Below, in pieces: positions 17,221 to 23,402 of a DNA stretch of 64,000 nt. The stretch lies in the NCBI RefSeq assembly GCF_002860405.1, contig NZ_NMWV01000011.1, positions 124,001 through 188,000 of the forward strand, written 5' to 3'. The notes below the pieces were generated by a model that saw only the letters and a program-made list of their open reading frames with translations, did not search any database and was not told where the DNA came from. The stretch is from Bifidobacterium imperatoris. GTDB lineage: Bacteria; Actinomycetota; Actinomycetes; Actinomycetales; Bifidobacteriaceae. Made by a program: the position numbers and the translations under genes. The number at the start of each line of letters is the position of its first letter. Position 1 is the stretch's first letter.

Positions 17221-17844
17221 ATGAAATATGGATATATAAGAGTTTCAACTAACAAACAAACAAAATATGGTTATTCACTTGATTATCAAAAGGACGCCGT
17301 TGTAAAGGCGGGCGCGGAACATGTGATAGCAGATGAATCAGTAAGCGGTAAAAACATGAAACGACCCGGTTTCAACACATTACAAATTGCATTACACCCG
17401 GGGGACACTGTTATTGTTCACTCACTCGACCGTTTAGGTAGAAACTTTAAAGACATAGTAAACATAACAGACGATTGGAATAAAAGGAATATAACACTCA
17501 TAGCTCTTAAAGAGAACATTGACACCAGTACACAAGTTGGAATCACTTACTTACAAATCATGGCATCAATAGCACAACTTGAACGGCGCATGATTATTGA
17601 ACGAACAGAGGCAGGCCGTAAAAAGGCGCATGAACAAGGTAAGACAACCAACCGCCCACCAACTTGGACTGACAAGGACGCATTGAAAGCACTGGATTAT
17701 AGAGAAAACAAGGATTTTGATATCTGTGATCTATGTATCAAGTTCAAAAAGTCAGAGGCCACGATTTTTAGAATGCTACGCCGCGCAAGAGAAATCAAAC
17801 AAAATGAAAACACTACCACTGACAAACAGGACGAGCAAAAATGA
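17221..17844 (+). CDS. Serine recombinase (resolvase/invertase family)
   Basis: Small serine recombinase. The catalytic domain begins MKYGYIRVST with nucleophile Ser9. Further signatures are DESVSGKNMKRPGFNTL, VHSLDRLGRNFKDI (the conserved Arg-rich active-site loop) and IMASIAQLERRMIIERTEAGRKKA, the long E helix. A C-terminal helix-turn-helix (about residues 150-195: DICDLCIKFKKSEATIFRMLRRA) binds DNA. The size of 207 aa matches Hin/Gin invertases and Tn3-type resolvases, not large integrases. AAAGGGGG precedes the ATG at good distance. An in-frame TTG 33 bases upstream is rejected. The gene overlaps the next one by four bases. It could resolve multimers or flip a DNA segment, and a 33-bp inverted repeat lies 2 kb downstream. 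Confidence 0.92.
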   Translation: MKYGYIRVSTNKQTKYGYSLDYQKDAVVKAGAEHVIADESVSGKNMKRPGFNTLQIALHPGDTVIVHSLDRLGRNFKDIVNITDDWNKRNITLIALKENIDTSTQVGITYLQIMASIAQLERRMIIERTEAGRKKAHEQGKTTNRPPTWTDKDALKALDYRENKDFDICDLCIKFKKSEATIFRMLRRAREIKQNENTTTDKQDEQK

Positions 17845-18095
17845 GAAACAAGAATAATAAAAAGTCAACAGATAAAGACAAACCATCACTAATGGTAAGT
17901 GCAACACTGTTAGCACAAACATTCAACGCCGATTATGAACTCATGCTAACAGCCATGCAGTTCTACCCGAATAGAACAAAACCAACATGGCAAAAGTTGA
18001 TTTACGACGGGGCTACAAACGGTTTAACGGCTAATCAAGTGTTAGAACAAATCATTACAAAAGGTCAGCCAATGGGATTGATAAAGAGAAAATAA
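17841..18095 (+). CDS. Small protein of unknown function (84 aa)
   Basis: Not recognised. The start ATG overlaps the serine recombinase stop (ATGA), so the two are translationally coupled. The first 20 residues are Lys/Asn/Asp-rich and probably disordered. The rest (LMVSATLLAQTFNADYELMLTAMQ ...) could form three or four helices. It is basic, with a C-terminal IKRK. A DNA-binding accessory of the recombinase is possible from position alone, but nothing in the sequence proves it. A/T-rich codons mark it as part of the element. Confidence 0.65.
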   Translation: MRNKNNKKSTDKDKPSLMVSATLLAQTFNADYELMLTAMQFYPNRTKPTWQKLIYDGATNGLTANQVLEQIITKGQPMGLIKRK

Positions 18096-18107
18096 AAGGG
18101 GGCATGC

Positions 18108-18803
18108 ATGAAAAAGAAAAAGACAATAACAATACTAATTGCAATAATGACAACACTGGCAGTACTCACAACAGCATTAATCATTAACATCAAACAAGCA
18201 AAAGCAGCAGGCATCTGTTCCAACATAACTGATTGCAATGGTTTCTATTATGACTTGAACGGCACAAGATACAACGCGGATGGAATGAAACAGATTGCAG
18301 ATGATATCAGTAAGAATGGTAATAAAAGTGAATGGTATGACATCATCTTGAATAACAGTGGCAGTGGCAGGATTCTCATAGATAACAAACAATATGATGT
18401 ATCAATGCCATATGGAATGAACACTGATGATAAAGCAAGCGACCCCAGTAAGAAAACAGCCTTGACATTTGAAATATACTCATATTCAAAAAACAATCCT
18501 GAACTGTTCGCAATAGATACGACAAAAACAGCATTGTCAACATGGCGTGATTCTGAATTAAGAAAGAAAGTCAACATCGAGGTTTTTAACAAACTACCAG
18601 TCGACTTACAAAAGAACATAATACCAACCGTTGGAATGAGAAACACAATATACCAATCAGCTAATTGCAACATGGTCGGCGTATATTGCAATCCACTTGA
18701 ATCGGATATAAACAACACGGCAACCATTGACAAGATTCACATATCAACATATTCATACCAACAAGGTAAATACCTGGGCGGTTATTACATATTCAACATG
18801 TGA
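18108..18803 (+). CDS. Exported protein, DUF6273-like
   Basis: An N-terminal signal peptide is clear: MKKKKTITILIAIMTTLAV continuing to an AKA-A cleavage-like site near residue 33. The mature 200 residues include four Cys in two close pairs (CSNITDC and CNMVGVYC), which could form disulfides outside the cell. The segment STWRDSELRKKVNIEVFNKL followed by QKNIIPTV and later TIDKIHISTYS resembles the WRxSxLRxWLN ... TTDKIFLLS pattern of DUF6273, a domain of surface and exported proteins of Gram-positive bacteria. That match is from memory and moderate. AAAGGGGGCATGC gives a good ribosome-binding site 12 bp after the small gene, so it is in the same transcript as the serine recombinase. It is a likely cargo gene of the element. 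Confidence 0.7.
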   Translation: MKKKKTITILIAIMTTLAVLTTALIINIKQAKAAGICSNITDCNGFYYDLNGTRYNADGMKQIADDISKNGNKSEWYDIILNNSGSGRILIDNKQYDVSMPYGMNTDDKASDPSKKTALTFEIYSYSKNNPELFAIDTTKTALSTWRDSELRKKVNIEVFNKLPVDLQKNIIPTVGMRNTIYQSANCNMVGVYCNPLESDINNTATIDKIHISTYSYQQGKYLGGYYIFNM

Positions 18804-18942
18804 TTATGGGAATAAAACTCACATCATGCCAGTTGAATAATGTAGCACAAAAAATCATGCACAAGATTTATACGCACGATTAAAAACATGCTAACATTGA
18901 AAACAACTACGAACGAATAAACACAAGAGAACGGATTAAGTT

Positions 18943-19341
18943 ATGTTAGAAAACAAACACTTAAATGATAATGAAAACGACCAGTACGATGATGTCATTC
19001 AAACCATCATTGACAATAATGAGGGATGGAATGATAGCATACCAGCTGATGAATCAGATTTGTCATGGTTTGAAACCAGTACCATCAAGGAACTAATGGA
19101 ATGGATGAGTGATGAAATCAACATCTACTATGAAAACATTGATGAATATGATGAACCTGATGATGATGAATTAGAACAATACAAACAAGCCACTAAGTTT
19201 CTTGAAAATCTATATACAAGAATCAAAAACGAGCTTACAAACAATGTTCAAACATCCAATTATTATGGATTCAATGACAAAAAAGAGTTTGATGAATTAA
19301 GTCAAGTGATGGAATCTTACGACTGGATTACTATCAAATAG
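18943..19341 (+). CDS. Very acidic small protein of unknown function (132 aa)
   Basis: Not recognised by family. I count 35 Asp/Glu against 9 Lys/Arg, a net charge near -26 in 132 residues, with the acids spread over predicted helices (for example IDEYDEPDDDELEQY). Such composition is seen in DNA-mimic proteins such as Ocr and ArdA that block restriction enzymes or nucleoid proteins, but it is also seen in other acidic proteins, so the role is a guess. No signal peptide. It has its own upstream gap of 139 bp and a strong terminator at 19431, so it is probably a separate transcript. Codons are A/T-rich like the rest of the element. Confidence 0.65.
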   Translation: MLENKHLNDNENDQYDDVIQTIIDNNEGWNDSIPADESDLSWFETSTIKELMEWMSDEINIYYENIDEYDEPDDDELEQYKQATKFLENLYTRIKNELTNNVQTSNYYGFNDKKEFDELSQVMESYDWITIK

Positions 19342-19430
19342 CTATATGGGATTCGACCTTTTCAGATGTCAACTATGATGTCAACTCGAATGTCATATTA
19401 GATGTCATGCAATAGTGATGTATGAATAAG

Positions 19431-19465
19431 TAAGAAACCGCTTTAAAAGTGGTTTCTTATTTTTA
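19431..19465 (+). terminator. Terminator after the acidic protein gene
   Basis: TAAGAAACCGCTT pairs with AAGTGGTTTCTTA (one mismatch), followed by TTTTTAT. Confidence 0.8.
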
Positions 19466-19746
19466 TATCCACAAAAAAGCCAAACAAACAAACCAATAAA
19501 TAGAATAGATGAATTACATAAACAGCAGTGAATAAAAATGCTAACAATGACAGGCATTGAACGCACTTATATTAACTACTGGATAGCTTTAAGAACGCAG
19601 CGGCGAAAAACGCCCTACCACTCTCGCAACTATTACATTCATCACCGTAATTTATGATGGTTGTGTTTGAATCGTGTGCTGAAAATGCTGGACGCGTGTC
19701 ATTTTATCTTTTTATTTTTCTTTTTTCAATTTATTGAAAACGGGTT

Positions 19747-19774
19747 GCAATAAAACCATGCACACATGATATTA
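19747..19774 (+). repeat. 28-bp direct repeat, A copy
   Basis: GCAATAAAAC-catgca-CACATGATATTA type sequence that recurs at 20026-20053 with two mismatches. Confidence 0.7.
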
Positions 19775-19850
19775 CAAAAGTAAGTGAAGGAATATATACT
19801 AACAACTTATAAGTTTCTCTATACAACAAACAGTTTCAGTAATTGATACC

Positions 19851-19883
19851 AACCCCCGGCGTTCAAACCGGGGGTTCATTCAT
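19851..19883 (+). repeat. 33-bp inverted repeat, left copy
   Basis: Starts AACCCCCGGCGTT and ends CCGGGGGTTCATTCAT. It is the reverse complement of 20224-20256 except for one base. Each copy is itself a CCCCCGG/CCGGGGG hairpin, so it may also act as a terminator. The two copies frame 340 bp (19884-20223). Confidence 0.75.
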
Positions 19884-19900
19884 ACACGGTCCTAAAACTC

Positions 19901-19928
19901 ACAAAAAGGGGTCATAGAACGCCGTTCA
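19901..19928 (+). repeat. 28-bp direct repeat, copy 2 (match to integrase 3' end)
   Basis: Matches 16136-16163 at 27 of 28 positions, here in non-coding DNA and inside the segment framed by the 33-bp inverted repeat. Confidence 0.7.
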
Positions 19929-20025
19929 TGTAAAACAGGTATCATTTCATGCTCATGCTAACAGGGGCACCAGTGGCCGTTTGAATAAGTTTTTGAAAAA
20001 CCATGCAATGATTAACAGGGGGCAT

Positions 20026-20053
20026 GCAATAAAACAATGCTCACATGATATTA
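20026..20053 (+). repeat. 28-bp direct repeat, B copy
   Basis: Second copy of the 19747-19774 repeat, two mismatches. Confidence 0.7.
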
Positions 20054-20113
20054 AATAATTGTAATGACTTGTACCCCTAATCAAATCATTATGTATGTCT
20101 TATATTGGCTTGA

Positions 20114-20165
20114 TATAATTAAAAACAAACAAAATGAAACCACGGCCTCGACCCCGTGGTTTTAC
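20114..20165 (+). other. Possible short transcript: -10 box followed by a hairpin
   Basis: TATAAT (20114-20119) is followed within 20 bases by AAACCACGG/CCGTGGTTT and a T-rich tail. If the promoter is real the transcript would be about 40 nt. The -35 region is weak, so this is tentative. The hairpin may only be a terminator. Confidence 0.3.
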
Positions 20166-20223
20166 TTTATCTGATATCTGATATTCAAATAATGTAAATT
20201 GAAAACTCATAAATATTTCTTCT

Positions 20224-20256
20224 ATGAATGAACCCCCGGTTTTAACGCCGGGGGTT
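20224..20256 (-). repeat. 33-bp inverted repeat, right copy
   Basis: Reverse complement of 19851-19883 with one mismatch, flanking ATGAATG included, which shows that the similarity extends beyond a generic terminator stem. Confidence 0.75.
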
Positions 20257-20377
20257 CATTTTATGTGTTCATGTATAGTAGCCCACAAACCCCGTTTTTC
20301 TTGATTTTCATCGGCGTGTTCGCTTATATGCACTGATAAACCAGCTATAATAAACGACATCGATTCTAAGAACAAGA

Positions 20378-20399
20378 ATGGTTGCTAAATATGGTTGCT
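20378..20399 (+). repeat. Arm-type repeats ATGGTTGCT x2 (right)
   Basis: Two copies of ATGGTTGCT 13 bases apart, matching the one at 14852 near the left end. Confidence 0.45.
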
Positions 20400-20445
20400 A
20401 CTTAAAACATCCCTGAAAACCGTTGGAATTATTGATAATCAAAAT

Positions 20446-20468
20446 CCCGGTGGGCTGTTCGTAGGATC
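20446..20468. other. attR candidate (right half of the split palindrome)
   Basis: CCCGGTGG core, then GGGCTGTTCG completes the right arm of the palindrome whose left arm is at 14785, and GGATC pairs with GATCC at 14774. GC-rich host sequence resumes here. Confidence 0.6.
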
Positions 20469-20537
20469 GGCCCGAGCGAGGAGGTAGCCGAGCGAGGGTG
20501 GGTTAGCCCGCCGTCAGGCGGTCCGTTCTTGCTGGAT

Positions 20538-20573
20538 TGATCCGTGAAGCGAATAGCCCAGTGGGCTGTTCGC
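20538..20573. repeat. Second REP-like palindrome beside the element
   Basis: GCGAATAGCCC-agt-GGGCTGTTCGC (20549-20573) has the same architecture as the split palindrome. It is preceded by TGATCCGTGAAGCGAA, identical to the 16 bases at 14773-14788. Confidence 0.65.
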
Positions 20574-20593
20574 TACCGCTTGGCAAGCATAGA

Positions 20594-20625
20594 AAAGCCC
20601 CGCAGTCGGAAGATTGCGGGGCTTT
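20594..20625. terminator. Bidirectional hairpin terminator
   Basis: AAAGCCCCGCA and TGCGGGGCTTT form an 11-bp perfect stem with a 10-base loop, with A/T runs on both sides. Confidence 0.7.
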
Positions 20626-20659
20626 CCCGTTGCACTGGCTGGAGTTATGGCGGAATAAG

Positions 20660-20692
20660 AAATCCCCGTAAGCGATATGCTTACGGGGATTT
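20660..20692 (-). terminator. Terminator after the purine permease gene
   Basis: AAATCCCCGTAAGC and GCTTACGGGGATTT form a 14-bp perfect stem with a five-base loop, 21 bp after the stop of the minus-strand permease gene. Confidence 0.8.
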
Positions 20693-20712
20693 CGCGTTAC
20701 TGAGTCAAACGA

Positions 20713-22107
20713 TTACAGAATCGCCATGCAGACGAAGTCCAGGATGAACAGTGCGGAGACAATCCACAGGATCGGGTGCACTTCCTTGGCCTTGCCCTTG
20801 CAGGTCTTCACGATGCAGTACATGATGAAGCCACCGGCGATGCCGTAGGAGATGGAGTAGGAGAAGGCCATGAATACGGCAGCGAAGAACGCCGGGATAG
20901 CGTCATCGATGTTGGCCCAATCGATTTCCTTCAGCGATGCAGCCATCATGCAGCCCACAATCACCAGCACACCTGCGGTGGCGGCGGACGGCACGGCGGA
21001 GATCACCGGAGCAAGGAAGGCGGACAGGGCGAAGCAGATGGCCACGACCACGGAGGTCAGACCAGTGCGGCCGCCTGCTGCGATACCAGCGGAGGATTCC
21101 ACATAGGTCGTGGTGTTGGAGGTACCGCAGATAGCGCCGATGGAGGTGGCGATGGAATCAGCGAAGAGGGCCTTGTCCATCTTGGAGGAGAAGCCGTGGC
21201 CGTTCTCCAGAGCCTCTTCATCAGCGGCGGAGAAGATGCCGGTGCGGCGGCCGGTGCCGATGAAGGTGCCGAGGGTGTCGAACGTATCAGACATCGAGAA
21301 GGCGAAGATGGTCACGATGACCAGCGGCAGCTTGGCCGGGTCGGAGAACAGTGCCGGGAAGCCATCGGCGGTGAAGATGGCGCCGAAGGTCTGCGGCAGC
21401 TGAGAGAAGGTCTCGGAGATGGAAACCGAAGAGCCAAAGTTGGTCACGCCGAACGGAATGCCCGCCACGGTGGTGATGGCGATAGCCAGCAACAGGCCGC
21501 CCTTCACCTTCATCACGGTGAATACGATGGCCAACACGAGGCCGATGAGGAAGACCCACAGCACCTTATCGTTGAAGGTGGCGAGGCCCGGGGTTGCAGC
21601 CACGGCGCCACCCTTGGCGGCAGCCTTCGGGTCGCCCGGGGTGAACTTGATAAGGCCGACGTTCAGCATGCCCACGTAGGCCACGAACAGGCCGATGCCG
21701 CCGCCGATGGCCTGCTGCAGCACCTCGGGGATGGCCATGATGATCATCTTACGAATCTTGGTAACGGTGATGAGGATGTTGATCAAACCGCACAGGAACA
21801 CCATGCACATGGTCTGCTGCCAGGTGAAGCCCAGGCCGAAGCACACCGTGTAGGTGAAGAAGGCGTTGAGGCCCATGCCGGCTGCCTGTGCGTATGGCAC
21901 GTTGGCGAACAGACCCATAACGAGGGTGCCGATGATGGCTGCGATGATGGTGGCAAGGAACACGCCGCCCCACGGCATACCGGTTTGGGACAGAATCTGC
22001 GGGTTGACGACGATGATGTACGCCATTGCGAAGAACGTGGTCAGGCCGGCCAGGATTTCGGTCGAAGCCGTCGTGTTGTTCTCCTTCAAATGGAAGAACT
22101 TCTCCAT
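20713..22107 (-). CDS. NCS2-family purine permease (guanine/hypoxanthine type)
   Basis: Integral membrane transporter of the AzgA/PbuG branch of the NCS2 nucleobase family. The N-terminal TSTEILAGLTTFFAMAYIIVVNPQILSQTGMP is the branch signature. Other marks are AAGMGLNAFFTYTVCFG, FSMSDTFDTLGTFIGTG (the NCS2 substrate-site motif) and GTSNTTTYVESSAGIAAGGRTGLTSVV. The 464-aa length with 12-14 helices fits. Relatives take up adenine, guanine, hypoxanthine or xanthine with protons. The exact base is not decided by sequence. An AGGAAG ribosome-binding site precedes the ATG. The mRNA leader (about 135 nt from a TATAAT box) is highly structured, which suggests RNA-level control. Confidence 0.9.
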   Translation of the reverse strand: MEKFFHLKENNTTASTEILAGLTTFFAMAYIIVVNPQILSQTGMPWGGVFLATIIAAIIGTLVMGLFANVPYAQAAGMGLNAFFTYTVCFGLGFTWQQTMCMVFLCGLINILITVTKIRKMIIMAIPEVLQQAIGGGIGLFVAYVGMLNVGLIKFTPGDPKAAAKGGAVAATPGLATFNDKVLWVFLIGLVLAIVFTVMKVKGGLLLAIAITTVAGIPFGVTNFGSSVSISETFSQLPQTFGAIFTADGFPALFSDPAKLPLVIVTIFAFSMSDTFDTLGTFIGTGRRTGIFSAADEEALENGHGFSSKMDKALFADSIATSIGAICGTSNTTTYVESSAGIAAGGRTGLTSVVVAICFALSAFLAPVISAVPSAATAGVLVIVGCMMAASLKEIDWANIDDAIPAFFAAVFMAFSYSISYGIAGGFIMYCIVKTCKGKAKEVHPILWIVSALFILDFVCMAIL

Positions 22108-22131
22108 TACTCTCTACTTCCTTGGGTTGTG

Positions 22132-22251
22132 CGGGGCTTGGCGCGTGAGCTGATACGCTCCGGTTGCCCCGGCGAGAATTGCGACTCGCCCTGATTGGCC
22201 TGGCCGCACGCGTATGGTGCATCCACCCAATCAGAACCATCGTTGATTATA
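22132..22251 (-). promoter_or_regulatory. Structured leader and -10 box of the purine permease gene
   Basis: On the minus strand a TATAAT box (22246-22251) is followed by three neighbouring stems: CTGATTGG/CCAATCAG (22234-22227 with 22198-22191), GGCGAG/CTCGCC (22190-22185 with 22176-22171), and CGGGGC/GCCCCG (22171-22166 with 22137-22132) enclosing GCGT/ACGC. The last stem ends about 25 bases before the start codon and could mask the ribosome-binding region. I recognise no known riboswitch class. Confidence 0.45.
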
Positions 22252-22358
22252 ACCGGTGCATATATCGTGAATTTCGCAGGCGGGTGCAGCCGAAGCGCGC
22301 ACTACACTGAAGGCAGTCATAAGGCAGTTCAGTTGTAGATATAAAGGAACGGGGAAAG

Positions 22359-23075
22359 ATGGCAAAGGCACCGGTGGAAGTCAGTATTACTTCATGGCGT
22401 AAGAACACAGTGAAACCCGGTCAAGAGCATGGGCGTGTGCTGTTGATGCCGGGCACTGGTTACAACTGTGACCGTCCGCTGCTGTACTGGTCTGCACAGG
22501 CCTTGGCCGAGAATGGTTGGCGCATCGACCGTATGAATGTGCGCAATGCTTCGGATGATTTGTCGACCGTGATTCCAGTGCTGAATAATGCCATTGATGG
22601 TTGGGTTGACTCGGTGGAGGCTGACCGACTGCTGCTTATCGGCAAGTCGCTTACCACGATGACTTATCCGCATGTAGCCTCCCACTATGGGTTGCCGTTC
22701 GTGCTGTTGACTCCAGTGCTGCATCACGCTGATTTCGATCCGTCCGCGCGCGTGATTCCGGTTCCCGCGGTAGGTGATGACATCGTTGGAGAAGATGAGG
22801 CCCCCAGCGTTGATGAGGCAGCTCAGGTGATTCGTTCCGAGCATGCCGGAGACTCGCATGCTCGTGGTTCTCGATACGACGGCCCGGCGCCTCTGATTTG
22901 CGCCGGTACCGCCGATCCCTTCTATGATCGCATCCGCGCCAACGCACTGACTCCGCATGTGCACGAGTATCCGGATGCCAATCATTCGATTGAGGTGCCG
23001 GGTCATTGGCGTCGTTCGCTGGACTATTTAAAGGAAGTGACTGCTTCGGTGGCCCAATACGCCGCCACACTGTAA
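22359..23075 (+). CDS. Alpha/beta-hydrolase-fold protein
   Basis: Resembles a small alpha/beta hydrolase (238 aa). It shows LLMPGTGYNCDRPLLYW near the oxyanion region, a nucleophile-elbow-like LLIGKSLTTMTYP with Ser, a late Asp in CAGTADPFYD and a His in YPDANHSIEVPG, giving a possible Ser-Asp-His triad. The nucleophile motif GKSLTT departs from the usual GxSxG. Relatives are often annotated as alpha/beta hydrolase or dienelactone-hydrolase-like without a known substrate. AAAGGAACGGGG precedes the ATG. It is divergent from the purine permease gene, and a terminator follows directly. Confidence 0.7.
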   Translation: MAKAPVEVSITSWRKNTVKPGQEHGRVLLMPGTGYNCDRPLLYWSAQALAENGWRIDRMNVRNASDDLSTVIPVLNNAIDGWVDSVEADRLLLIGKSLTTMTYPHVASHYGLPFVLLTPVLHHADFDPSARVIPVPAVGDDIVGEDEAPSVDEAAQVIRSEHAGDSHARGSRYDGPAPLICAGTADPFYDRIRANALTPHVHEYPDANHSIEVPGHWRRSLDYLKEVTASVAQYAATL

Positions 23076-23084
23076 TCGATTCTG

Positions 23085-23122
23085 AAAAATGTACACTGAC
23101 GGTCGATGAGCGTACATTTTTT
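23085..23122 (+). terminator. Terminator after the hydrolase-like gene
   Basis: AAAAATGTAC and GTACATTTTTT form a 10-bp stem with a T run. Confidence 0.8.
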
Positions 23123-23189
23123 GGGGAAAGGCTACATTATTGCGACACGCCGAAGTGCGGATTGTCGCCAACCGCACGTAAATTAGCAG

Positions 23190-23350
23190 ACCGTAAACCA
23201 CAGACCGTTGGTTGAAGTGCGCGTGAGTGCATTTCCGAAGTTTGGTTCGCCAAGCCAACGCAGGTTGAGAGATATAAGCCCGTAAAGGGCTCGTGCAAGT
23301 CACTTCACGAGATTATGTTGCTCTGCCTGCGTGCAGGGCTTTTTTGTTGC
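23190..23350 (+). ncRNA. L10-type ribosomal protein leader with attenuator
   Basis: The untranslated region before rplJ holds AGGTTGAGAGATATAAG, a GCCC-gtaaa-GGGC hairpin and TGCAAG, features I associate with the L10 leader, which binds the L10-L7/L12 complex. It ends with CCTGC-gt-GCAGGGC and TTTTTT (about 23325-23346), a typical attenuator. Autoregulation of rplJ-rplL is inferred. The boundaries are approximate. Confidence 0.55.
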
Positions 23351-23402
23351 CCAGCTTAAGCGTTCCGGTTTCAAATCAACGGCCGATTTAGGAAGGAACG
23401 CC

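Larger units (their letters stand above)
19342..20445. other. Non-coding right end of the element, rich in repeats and hairpins
   Basis: No convincing gene in 1.1 kb. It holds a terminator (19431-19459), a 28-bp direct repeat pair (19747-19774 and 20026-20053), a 33-bp inverted repeat pair (19851-19883 and 20224-20256), a second copy of the integrase-end repeat (19901-19928), a terminator-like hairpin at 20137-20162 preceded by a TATAAT box (20114-20119), and two arm-type repeats near 20378-20399. This density suggests regulatory, replication or recombination functions. Confidence 0.55.
14792..20453. mobile_element. Integrative element with tyrosine recombinase, AT-rich, about 5.7 kb
   Basis: The sequence between two copies of the 8-bp core CCCGGTGG (14792-14799 and 20446-20453) is strikingly AT-rich against GC-rich flanks. 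It starts with an integrase gene reading inward. Removing one core copy joins CGAACAGCCC-GGT to GGGCTGTTCG, a perfect stem-loop whose outer parts GATCC (14774) and GGATC (20464) also pair. The element therefore seems to have entered the loop of a palindrome just after pstB. It encodes a tyrosine integrase, a serine recombinase, a small protein, an exported protein and an acidic protein. No replication, relaxase or phage structural gene is seen. It may be a small integrative or mobilisable element or a satellite. The exact ends are inferred from base composition and palindrome repair. Confidence 0.75.

Noticed and set aside
14773-20553. Alternative element ends at the 16-base repeat TGATCCGTGAAGCGAA (14773 and 20538)
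   Set aside because: The AT-rich composition ends at 20445, and 20454-20537 is GC-rich host-like DNA. The 8-bp core restores the first palindrome fully. The 16-base repeat is better explained by two copies of the REP-like family, though it is not fully excluded.
20776-22194. A 472-codon plus-strand frame
   Set aside because: Shadow of the purine permease gene; the translation is His/Glu/Gly-rich and matches nothing.
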